This document shows positions 26,304 to 35,125 of a DNA stretch of 64,000 nucleotides, piece after piece. This DNA comes from Rubrobacter taiwanensis (GTDB lineage Bacteria > Actinomycetota > Rubrobacteria > Rubrobacterales > Rubrobacteraceae). Under the pieces are notes generated by a model, which had not been told where the DNA came from, ran no database searches, and saw only the letters and a program-made list of their open reading frames with translations. Location of the stretch: positions 62,001 to 126,000 of the forward strand of contig NZ_SKBU01000006.1 of the NCBI RefSeq assembly GCF_004337705.1, given 5' to 3'. Positions within the stretch are counted from its first letter, which is position 1, and each line of letters opens with the position of its first letter. The position numbers were made by a program, and so were the translations under genes.

Positions 26304-27488
26304 CTACGTTGTTTTCTTGCTTTCTGTGCCGCCCGCCAAGCGTCCAAGCTCCTCTTCGGTGTGCTGTCCCAGGAGAGGGGGAGCGCTCGCGGCGCGCCTG
26401 CCGGAGCGGCCATACTGCAGCGGAGAGCCCGGCAGCCGTATCCGGCCCAGAGTGGGATGGTCGACCTCATCGATGAGCTTCAGGTGCTCCAGTTGGGGTG
26501 AGGCGTAGACCTGGTCGAGGGTCCGGACGCGCCCGGCCGGCACACCGGCCTCCCCAAGACGCTCCATCCACTCGTCTACGCCGGCGGACTTCAGAGCCGG
26601 AGCCATCGCCTCTTCAAGCTCCTTCACCCCTCTGACCCGGTCTCCATTGGTCGCAAAGCGCTCGTCGTTCGGATCGAGGCCGACGAGCGGAGCGAACCTC
26701 TGCCAGATCCCTTCGGACCCCACAGCTATGTTAATAACCCCGTCGGCGCATTCGTAGGCTCCGTATGGAGCAATGGTGGGATGCCGGTTGCCGGTCCGCT
26801 CGGGAACCTCTCCGGCCACCAGCCAGCGCGTGCCCTGGAAGGTGTGGATCGCCACAACGCTGGCGAGCAGCGAGGTCTGCACCCGCTGTCCCCGGCCGCT
26901 GCGCTCCCGTTCCATCAGCGCCGAGCTCACCCCGAAGGCTCCGAACATGCCGGCGAGTATGTCAGCTATTGGGACGCCCACCTTTATCGGCGGTCCGTCG
27001 GGTAGGCCCGTGATGCTCATCAGCCCGGCCTCACCCTGAACTATCTGGTCGAAACCGGGCTTGTGGCCCTCCGGTCCGCCTTCCCCAAAACCGGTGATCG
27101 AGAGCACAACCAGGCGAGGGTTGAGCGCCTCCAGTTCAGCTTCTCCCAGGCCAATCCTTTCCATGACCCCGGGCCTGAAGTTCTCGACCAGCACGTCGGC
27201 GCCGCAGATCAATTCCTTAAGCTCCTGCAGGTCTTTTGGATCCTTGAAGTCGAGCACTACAGACTTCTTGCTCCGGTTTACAGAGAGAAAATAGGTAGAC
27301 TCCTCAGCCCCCGGGCCTCCGACGAACGGAGGCCCCCAGCCACGGCTGTCGTCGCCCTTGCCCGGACGCTCGACCTTTATGACTTCGGCGCCGGCATCGG
27401 CCAGCATCATTGTGGCGTACGGGCCGGCCAGAGCGCGACTGAGATCAATGACCTTCACTCCGCTCAGCGGACCTGAATTACGCTCCAT
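26304..27488 (-). CDS. Second CaiB/BaiF-type (class III) CoA-transferase
   Basis: A 394-residue class III CoA-transferase, clearly homologous to that at 21155-22345. Signatures: KVIDLSRALAGPYATMMLAD, GAEVIKVERPGKGDDSRGWG, VNRSKKSVVLDFK, NFRPGVMERIG, LSITGFGEGGPEG, and PIADILAGMFGAFGVS with the presumed catalytic Asp. ATG 27488 was chosen; a GTG one codon earlier is possible. It follows the second crotonase (gap about 100 bp) on the same strand, reproducing a CoA-transferase/crotonase pair but in the opposite gene order from the first module. The substrate is unknown. Confidence 0.9.
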   Translation of the reverse strand: MERNSGPLSGVKVIDLSRALAGPYATMMLADAGAEVIKVERPGKGDDSRGWGPPFVGGPGAEESTYFLSVNRSKKSVVLDFKDPKDLQELKELICGADVLVENFRPGVMERIGLGEAELEALNPRLVVLSITGFGEGGPEGHKPGFDQIVQGEAGLMSITGLPDGPPIKVGVPIADILAGMFGAFGVSSALMERERSGRGQRVQTSLLASVVAIHTFQGTRWLVAGEVPERTGNRHPTIAPYGAYECADGVINIAVGSEGIWQRFAPLVGLDPNDERFATNGDRVRGVKELEEAMAPALKSAGVDEWMERLGEAGVPAGRVRTLDQVYASPQLEHLKLIDEVDHPTLGRIRLPGSPLQYGRSGRRAASAPPLLGQHTEEELGRLAGGTESKKTT

Positions 27489-27586
27489 CACAGTAACTTG
27501 CCTCTCCTTTATAGATTCCCAAAATTGTTCAAAGTGCAGTCCCTATCAGAGGGGCAACCGCGGTGTTCGTAGAGTGTTCGTAGAGA

Positions 27587-28708
27587 CTAAGAAGGATCGT
27601 AAAACCGTGGAGATCTCCGCTCCAGGAAGGCGGCTACCCCCTCCGGAAAGTCCCTCGGATCCACGTGAGTGTAGGCCGCCGGCGCTCGCCGCGAGCCGGA
27701 TCCCCCCCACCTCTTGGCGGCCCGTACGGAAGCCTCCGACTGCCGGCGAATCGTCCGGGCTATATTCAAGGTCTCATGGAGTACAGACTTATCCGGCGGT
27801 ACCAGCCGGTCTACCAGACCCAGGCGGAAAGCTTCCTCCGCGTCGACCAGGCGCCCCGTATATACCAGATCCTTCATCTTTGACGGCCCCGTCAGGAGCA
27901 CCAAACGCCGGACGAACGCCTCGCTGAGTGTTATGCCCAGGCGTGCAATAGGCATGCCCAGGGTAGCGTTATGCTCAGCTATGCGCATATCGCAGGCCAG
28001 GGCCATGAGCAGCCCCGTGCCAAGAGCGTAGCCTCGGATACACGCTATCGTGGGTAGCGGACTCTCTTCGATGGCAGCCGCACACTCCTCGGCTTGGTGA
28101 AAGATCTCCTCCACCCGTACCAAATCAGAGTCGCTAAGCTCTTTGAGGTCCGAACCGGCCGAGAAGTGCGGCCCCTCACCGCGAAGCACGAGAACGCGGA
28201 CCCCCGGCCGCTTGGAAACCTCGTGCACCATCTTCACCAGAGTAACCCACATGTGGGAGTTGATGGCATTCAGTTTCTGCGGTCGCCGCAACGTGATCAC
28301 CGCCACCCCACCTCCCACGTGCAAACTCACCGGACTCCGGTCCTCCGACCCTCCACCCTCGGTGCCGTCGCGCAGTCTATCCGCCCTCCTGTAAGCCCCC
28401 CTGGGAATGGAGCCGGCAATCGCGGAAAACACCCTGCGAGCCCGACCAGACGTCTGTCCCGGCTCTCTCGGACGGCGCCTCAACACTAGCGGAGTCGTCC
28501 CGCCGCCGACCAGCGCAGCTATTGCAGCTCCCGTACAGATTGCCCGAGGACCGACCTTCTCCCCAGAAGACCACAGAGGCCCACCCGAAGCAAGCCTCAA
28601 AAGGCTCAGTCTCGCCGGATACAAACTAGTAACCGACCTCCCCTCCCCCTGAAACCCCAAGAGACCCTCCCACGCTCTCCATAAACGACTCGCGATGCGC
28701 TTCGCCAT
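27587..28708 (-). CDS. Crotonase-family protein with long N-terminal extension, lacking canonical glutamates
   Basis: From ATG 28708 (GGGGTGGAG upstream) the protein has 373 residues: about 125 unusual ones, basic and with a hydrophobic stretch near 56-77, and then a normal crotonase domain (VAVITLRRPQKLNAIN, FSAGSDLKEL, GYALGTGLLMALACDMRIA). An alternative GTG at 28330 (GGAG just upstream) would give a standard 247-residue enzyme, so the start is uncertain. Classical catalytic glutamates are replaced by L234 (GTGLL) and I254 (LGMPI), as in the crotonase at 20379-21158. It lies between an FCD-GntR gene and the second CoA-transferase, all on the minus strand. A TGTCGAC dyad precedes it. Confidence 0.82.
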   Translation of the reverse strand: MAKRIASRLWRAWEGLLGFQGEGRSVTSLYPARLSLLRLASGGPLWSSGEKVGPRAICTGAAIAALVGGGTTPLVLRRRPREPGQTSGRARRVFSAIAGSIPRGAYRRADRLRDGTEGGGSEDRSPVSLHVGGGVAVITLRRPQKLNAINSHMWVTLVKMVHEVSKRPGVRVLVLRGEGPHFSAGSDLKELSDSDLVRVEEIFHQAEECAAAIEESPLPTIACIRGYALGTGLLMALACDMRIAEHNATLGMPIARLGITLSEAFVRRLVLLTGPSKMKDLVYTGRLVDAEEAFRLGLVDRLVPPDKSVLHETLNIARTIRRQSEASVRAAKRWGGSGSRRAPAAYTHVDPRDFPEGVAAFLERRSPRFYDPS

Positions 28709-28724
28709 CAGCTCCACCCCATTA

Positions 28725-28737
28725 GTCGATTGTCGAC
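28725..28737. promoter_or_regulatory. Candidate operator (GTCGA-TTG-TCGAC) before the crotonase/CoA-transferase pair
   Basis: A perfect 5+5 dyad, GTCGATTGTCGAC, lies 16 bp upstream of the crotonase ATG at 28708 and 64 bp downstream of the GntR stop. It shares TGTCGAC with the site in front of the TRAP operon (19705-19720). The sequence differs clearly from the GTATAC sites, which fits a third GntR of different lineage. Confidence 0.5.
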
Positions 28738-28801
28738 AGCATTTTGCATCGATCATTGCATCATTTTCGCGTTCATATGTCAAGTGCTGAGTTTAACTCG
28801 G

Positions 28802-29527
28802 CTACCGGTCTTTCACGGTTTGCCCGCATTTGCCTGAAGCGATGGCACGACGCATCCCGTCTTCATCGTGTTTTTCAAGTATACGACGGGCTTCCTCTAC
28901 GTTCTCCTCTCTAATGGCAGCGAGCAGTTGCAGGTGTTCTCCGAAGGATTTAGGCACTGCGCCGGCTGTAGAGAACGAGAGTCGGAGGAATATCTTCAGC
29001 GGGCCTTCGATCTGGGCATAGAGGCGACGGATTAGCTGGCTGCGCGAGAGTAAGATGATCGTTTTGTGGAACGCGAAGTTTAACTCGTGATAGCGTTTGG
29101 GATCGCTCTCCGTCCGCTCCATATCACGAATGATGGGCTCGAGCGTAGCCACGCACACCTCGATCATCTCCGGCTCCTCGCAGATATGCTCTAGGGCGAA
29201 GCCTTCGAGCACACTACGGATCCGGTAGAGCTCCTCTATCTCCCTGCGGCTGTACTCTCGCACTACTGCCCCCCGGCGTGGGGCTCGTTCCACCAAACCC
29301 TCCTGGTCTAGAAGATAGAGAGCTTCCCGGATTGGGGCGCGACTGGTTCCAAACCTTTCGGCCAGAGTAGGTTCCGGTAGCTTGCTACCGGGTGGTAGCT
29401 TACCCTCAATAATCTCTGATGAGAGTACGTCCGCGATCTGTTCTGGAAGCGAGAGCCCGAACTCTACTCCACCCTCCGCTTGATAACTGCTTGCCTGTCC
29501 GGTGGGATTGTTGAAGAATTGCTCCAC
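28802..29527 (-). CDS. FCD-domain GntR-family regulator
   Basis: A 241-residue regulator. GTG 29527 (AAGGAG 6 nt upstream) is preferred over a TTG 27 nt earlier that lacks a good ribosome-binding site. Winged helix: LPEQIADVLSSEIIEGKLPP, RFGTSRAPIREALYLLDQEG, VERAPRRGAVVREYS. FCD domain: RSVLEGFALEHICEE, LNFAFHKTIILLSRSQ, GEHLQLLAAIREENVEEARR. It is less similar to the other two FCD regulators and more FadR/VanR-like. It precedes the crotonase and CoA-transferase on the same strand and is divergent from a universal-stress gene. Confidence 0.9.
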   Translation of the reverse strand: MEQFFNNPTGQASSYQAEGGVEFGLSLPEQIADVLSSEIIEGKLPPGSKLPEPTLAERFGTSRAPIREALYLLDQEGLVERAPRRGAVVREYSRREIEELYRIRSVLEGFALEHICEEPEMIEVCVATLEPIIRDMERTESDPKRYHELNFAFHKTIILLSRSQLIRRLYAQIEGPLKIFLRLSFSTAGAVPKSFGEHLQLLAAIREENVEEARRILEKHDEDGMRRAIASGKCGQTVKDR

Positions 29528-29635
29528 AGAGCTCCTTCCCTCTCGCTTCGCCAAATATCAATGAGCCTAGTTCTGCCCCTCATTTTATAATCCACCCGGC
29601 CCTAGGCGAGCAAGCACCGTGAAGCGGAAGATGAG

Positions 29636-30079
29636 ATGAGCAATATCGGCGAGGCGCTTAGACGAATCCTGGTAGCCGTAGACGGACGTTCAGTTCGGGA
29701 TAAGGCTCTGCAACAAGCCATTTATCTTGCCCGCTCCCTCGGATCGGAGTTATACGTCATAATCGTTCGCCAGAGACAGCCATGGTACGAGGTCTTAGCG
29801 ATGGATGTATCCTTCCCGCGCCCCGATATTGAGGCGAACATAGAAGAGACCAAGCACCAAGCTCTCCGGTTAGCAGCAGAATCTGGTGTGGCGCTCTCTT
29901 CGATCGTGGTAGCCAAAGGCCGCCCGGCCGCTGAGATAGTACGTCACTCGAAGAAGCTCGGGTGCGATCTCACGGTAGTGGGGCAGCGCACAAGGAGCCT
30001 CAAACGTCTCCGAACCTCTCATACTGTTCGTGAGGTAGTGTCCCGCTCGCCATGCCCGGTTCTGGTGGTACCCGTGTAA
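29636..30079 (+). CDS. Universal stress protein (UspA family)
   Basis: A 147-residue single-domain Usp. Motifs: RILVAVDGRSVRDKALQQAI, SSIVVAKGRPAAEIVRHSKK, DLTVVGQRTRSLKRL and SPCPVLVVPV. The usual nucleotide-binding G-x-x-G-x(9)-G-S/T signature is poorly kept (VGQRTRSLKRLRTSHTVREV), so ATP binding is uncertain. The 3' end overlaps a convergent TauE/SafE gene by 80 bp. Usp proteins are often placed beside anion or carboxylate transporters, and its position between the catabolic regulators and this permease fits that pattern. Confidence 0.85.
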   Translation: MSNIGEALRRILVAVDGRSVRDKALQQAIYLARSLGSELYVIIVRQRQPWYEVLAMDVSFPRPDIEANIEETKHQALRLAAESGVALSSIVVAKGRPAAEIVRHSKKLGCDLTVVGQRTRSLKRLRTSHTVREVVSRSPCPVLVVPV

Positions 30080-30860
30080 GGGGAAGATCTAGCTCAAAAT
30101 GTTCCGTCCAATCCCCCAGTCCTAAAAGCAGATAGATGGCGACGAAGACCATATAGATACCAAAGCCGATTCTCAGTGCCGCATCGGGCGCCCAGTTACG
30201 TACGCGTACACTAAGCCAGGCACCCAAGATAGAACCCGCGACCAAAAGCGGCAGGCTGGAAAACTCCCGGAAGCCCGTAGCCACGTAACCCGCTGCCCCC
30301 ACTACGCCCGTGAAGAAGGCCACAGCCAGGCTGGTGGCTATAGCCACCTTCGGTCTCAAATTCAGGCCCAAGATCATGAGCGGCACCATCAGGATGCCGC
30401 CACCCACTCCTACGAGCCCGGAGAGCGCTCCTATGCATATTCCCGCTCCAATTACCAGCAGTGTGGGAATCTCTACCTTGGCATCCATCGCTCCCACACT
30501 TCCCCGGGCGGTCGGGTAAGCCAGAGCCAGTAGCAGAAGTGCGAAGACGGCCTCCACAATATAGTCTGGAGCAAGACGGCTTATAGCCACGCCGATCAAT
30601 GCCGAAGGTGAGACGGTCAGGGAGAGTAGCATGGCAGCCCGTTTGTCGATGGGGTTGCCGCTGCGATAGCTGCGCAGGGTGCCCGAGAGGGAGCTAAAGA
30701 TAATGATCACCAGGCTGGCAGCCACCGCCTCGGTAATACCCCAGCCCATAAACATCAACGCAGGCACGAAAAACACCCCACCGCCCACTCCGATCAGACC
30801 AGCCAGCACTCCGCCGACTAGGCCCAGGATGAAAAGGATCGTGAGTTGGGTGATGTCCAT
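30000..30860 (-). CDS. TauE/SafE-family membrane permease
   Basis: A 286-residue protein with about eight hydrophobic helices. It shows the duplicated TauE/SafE signature GLIGVGGGVFFVPALMFMGW (first half) and GLVGVGGGILMVPLMILGLN (second half). The family comprises anion exporters/importers for sulfite, sulfoacetate or other organosulfur/organic acids. The C-terminal tail (about 30 residues, LPLTRVPPEPGMASG and on) is coded by DNA that is also the 3' end of the convergent universal-stress gene, an 80-bp overlap. The substrate is unknown. Confidence 0.87.
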   Translation of the reverse strand: MDITQLTILFILGLVGGVLAGLIGVGGGVFFVPALMFMGWGITEAVAASLVIIIFSSLSGTLRSYRSGNPIDKRAAMLLSLTVSPSALIGVAISRLAPDYIVEAVFALLLLALAYPTARGSVGAMDAKVEIPTLLVIGAGICIGALSGLVGVGGGILMVPLMILGLNLRPKVAIATSLAVAFFTGVVGAAGYVATGFREFSSLPLLVAGSILGAWLSVRVRNWAPDAALRIGFGIYMVFVAIYLLLGLGDWTEHFELDLPLTRVPPEPGMASGTLPHEQYERFGDV

Positions 30861-30895
30861 CGAAACAGAAGTTTAACCTAATTGCAGAAATTTAG

Positions 30896-31255
30896 GACAG
30901 GGGGAGCCGTATCTCAATCAATGTGTCGCTGAGTGATGTCGCCAACGAACCATTCATCTCGCTGAAGCCAGGCTACGATCTGAGGGAGATGCCAGATGCG
31001 GTAATGCGGCAGGCGGGATTAAACTTTCGCTTCGTTTTCGAGGGCGATAATCTGGCGGTCATTCCCAACTTGATACGTGCAGGGCTCGGAATCGGTTTTG
31101 TCCCAGCTATTACCTGGAGTACAGCTATGGAATCCTTCCGCCGGAGTTAAGCTCTAGCGCTCACTTGGTTTGTCTTGGCGAGAGGACCGCTATACCTCAC
31201 AGGCGAAGCAACTCTTTATAGACACTTTGTGATCAGTTACTTCTTGAACCCGTCT
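30896..31255 (+). pseudogene. LysR-family regulator remnant (C-terminal effector half)
   Basis: In one frame the sequence reads VSLSDVANEPFISLKPGYDL, AGLNFRFVFEGDNLAVIPNL and RAGLGIGFVPAITWSTAMES, the end of a LysR substrate-binding domain. TAA at 31148-31150 interrupts it. The same frame then continues LARGPLYLTGEATLYRHFVI SYF, the usual C-terminal stretch (W-x-x-x-RYLS-P-A-A-x-x-F-x-x-F-V-I-x-Y-F). The DNA-binding half and the first part of the effector domain are absent upstream, where an in-frame TAG stands at 30893. It marks the right edge of the organic-acid island. Confidence 0.72.
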
Positions 31256-31701
31256 CAAAAACACCGAACGCGATTACAACCTGCCCATGGGACGGTATAC
31301 GGCATCTCAGCAGATCTCACGGCAGTATTCGGCCACGATGCTGCGCCGGCTTGCCGGAAGCAAGGACAGCTCCCTGATACCGGCGGCCCGGCGTTACTGC
31401 CGCTCGGGCTCCTGCTGGCGCCCATGCTCGACCCTGTTCACCGGCACCTTCCTGGGCAGGTGAGCCGCCTCGCCGGGCCTGCTCGTGGGTTCCCCGGTCT
31501 TCGCGGCCGGGCCGGTCTGGCTCGGGTACGCGCTCTGGAGAGAGGCGCCCTCGACAGACCGCCGCCACCGGGACAGGTAGGGCACGCCGCACAGAAGACG
31601 TCCCCTCCCTCGTCGGCACGTAGACGTCTCATGCGGGTTCCCGTAGATCCGGGGGAGCGCGCCGGGCGTCGGTTGACGGCGCTCGCCCGGAGGGGGTGCG
31701 C
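31256..31701. other. Gene-free stretch between the LysR relic and the GH51 gene
   Basis: About 450 bp. The first part is AT-richer and continues the LysR relic region. From about 31390 it is very G/C-rich with several overlapping open frames, none of which resembles a known family or has a credible start. It lies just downstream of the GH51 stop and may be the decayed remainder of another gene of the arabinose operon. I see no terminator hairpin. Confidence 0.45.
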
Positions 31702-33270
<1,569 letters not shown>

Positions 33271-33280
33271 CTACCCGGGG

Positions 33281-34165
33281 CTAGCCCTTCAGACCGGTGC
33301 TCGCGATGCCCTGCACGATCTGGCGCTGGAAGAACAGGAAGACCACCAGCAACGGGAGCCCGCCCAGCACGGCCGAGGCCATTATGTCGGCGTAGCGCAG
33401 GCCGTAGGAGCTCTGCACCGTCGCCAGGCCCACGGGGATGGTCATCATGTCCGTGTTGGTCACCACGACGAACGGCCAGATGAAGTTGTTCCACGAAAGA
33501 ACGAACGTGAAGATGCCCACCGCCGCTATGACCGGTCTGGCGAGCGGCATCCAGATCTGCCAGTAGATCCGGAAACGGCTGGCGCCGTCCACAATAGCCG
33601 CCTCCTCGAGCTCGTGCGGGATGCCGTCGAAGAACTGCTTGAAGATAAACACGCCCAGCGGCGAGGCGATCTGCGGCAGGATGATCCCCTGGTAAGTGTC
33701 CACGAACCCCAGGGCATCCATCTCCATGAACAGAGGAATGATGAGTATCTGCGGGGGCACTATCAGGCCGGCGATTATCAGCCAGAACACGACGGTGCGC
33801 CCGCGGAACGGAACACGCGAGAGCCCGAAGCCCGCGAGGCTGGTCAGCAGCAGTACCGCGACGGTGATCACCGTGGAGGTCAGCGCGCTGTTGAAGTACC
33901 AGCGCAGCAGCCCTCCCGCGGACAACACCTGCCAGAAGGACTCGAAGGTGAACGCGGAGATCCCTCCCTCCGGGATCCAGGTGATCGGAACGGTCGTGGT
34001 CTGGCTCTCGGGCTTCAGCGCCGTAACCACGGCCCACAGGAGCGGTATCAGCCATAGTATCGCCGCCACGAGCAGTACACCGAAGGCCAGCCAGCTGAGG
34101 AGCGAGTCCCAGCGGTAGGTCCTAGACTTGTTTGTGGTCTCCGGAACCCCGGCTTCGGAGGTCAT
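33281..34165 (-). CDS. Sugar ABC transporter permease (MalG/AraQ type)
   Basis: A 294-residue CUT1-family permease with six helices. The EAA loop is clear: IPHELEEAAIVDGASRFRIY, then WMPLARPVIAAVGIFTFVLSW-type helix. GTVQSSYGL-like sequence occurs near the C-terminus. Its start overlaps the stop of the upstream permease by 1 bp (TGATG). Together with that permease and a binding protein it forms an importer for arabinose-containing oligosaccharides. No ATPase gene lies in the window, so a shared MsmK/UgpC-type ATPase encoded elsewhere is expected. Confidence 0.93.
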   Translation of the reverse strand: MTSEAGVPETTNKSRTYRWDSLLSWLAFGVLLVAAILWLIPLLWAVVTALKPESQTTTVPITWIPEGGISAFTFESFWQVLSAGGLLRWYFNSALTSTVITVAVLLLTSLAGFGLSRVPFRGRTVVFWLIIAGLIVPPQILIIPLFMEMDALGFVDTYQGIILPQIASPLGVFIFKQFFDGIPHELEEAAIVDGASRFRIYWQIWMPLARPVIAAVGIFTFVLSWNNFIWPFVVVTNTDMMTIPVGLATVQSSYGLRYADIMASAVLGGLPLLVVFLFFQRQIVQGIASTGLKG

Positions 34166-35094
34166 CAGGCCTCCCTCCTGCGGTTGCTGAACACGAACCC
34201 CGTGATACTGACCACGAGCACGAGCACGAAGAACACGTACGTCATGGCCGCAGCGTAGCCCACCCGGTACAGGGTGAAGCCCTGCTCGTAGACGTACATG
34301 ATGAGCGAGCGTGTGGACTGGTAGTCAAGTCCCCCGGAGGTGCTCATGATGTATATCTGGTCGAAGACGTTGAGCGATGCGAACACCGCCAGGGTGACGA
34401 CGAGAATGGTGGTGCGCTTGAGGAGGGGTATCGTGATGAAACGGGTAGTCTCCAGTGAACTCGCTCCGTCGACGGCCGCGGCGTCGTAGAGTTCCCTCGG
34501 GATCTCCTGCAGCCCCGCCAGGTAGAGGACGAAGCTAAAGCCCAGCTGCCACCAGACGGTCGCGATGACCACCGAGATCATGGCCACCTGCGGGTCCGTA
34601 AGCCACGAGACCTCCGACAGGCCGAGCTGTGTGAGGTAGCTGTTGATCAGCCCGAATCCCGGCTGGTACATCCAGATCCAGATAAGCGCCATGACCGACG
34701 AGGGCAAGACGTAGGGCGCGAAGAAGGAGAGCCGGAAGAACCACCGCGCCGGGATCGCCCTGTTCGCGAGCAGAGCAAACCCTAAAGAGAGCAGCGTCAA
34801 CAGGGGAACGGTGAGCAGGGTGAACAGGATCGAATGCCACAGCGAGCTCCAGAAGTCCGGGTCGGTAAAGAGCTCTCCGTAGTTGGAGACACCGAGAAAC
34901 TGTCCGGTGCCCGTACCCACCAGGCTCCAGTTGAAGAAGCTCATCCGTAGCCCCAGTATCACGGGCCAGACGAGGAAGGCGACGTAGAAGACGAGAAACG
35001 GCAGGACGAAGAGGAAGCCGGCTAGGTCTATGCGCCGTTGCGCCTCCGGCTTGGTGCTGTACTTGGTCTGTCTGGCTCCCCCTAGCGCTACCAT
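34165..35094 (-). CDS. Sugar ABC transporter permease (MalF/AraP type)
   Basis: A 309-residue CUT1-family permease. ATG 35094 with GGGGGAAG just upstream was preferred over a start 87 nt earlier that adds a basic, unhomologous leader. It contains LFVLPFLVFYVAFLVWPVIL, SNYGELFTDPDFWSSLWHSI and the EAA loop IPRELYDAAAVDGASSLETT followed by FITIPLLKRTTILVV. Six helices are predicted. It follows the binding-protein gene by 31 bp and precedes the MalG-type permease. Confidence 0.93.
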   Translation of the reverse strand: MVALGGARQTKYSTKPEAQRRIDLAGFLFVLPFLVFYVAFLVWPVILGLRMSFFNWSLVGTGTGQFLGVSNYGELFTDPDFWSSLWHSILFTLLTVPLLTLLSLGFALLANRAIPARWFFRLSFFAPYVLPSSVMALIWIWMYQPGFGLINSYLTQLGLSEVSWLTDPQVAMISVVIATVWWQLGFSFVLYLAGLQEIPRELYDAAAVDGASSLETTRFITIPLLKRTTILVVTLAVFASLNVFDQIYIMSTSGGLDYQSTRSLIMYVYEQGFTLYRVGYAAAMTYVFFVLVLVVSITGFVFSNRRREA

Positions 35095-35125
35095 CACTTC
35101 CCCCCTCCGAGGACTCCGCTTCCCG

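Noticed and set aside
31317-31632. G/C-rich open frames with several Cys and Pro residues downstream of GH51
   Set aside because: No recognisable domain, overlapping frames equally open on both strands, no ribosome-binding site; kept as a gene-free stretch.
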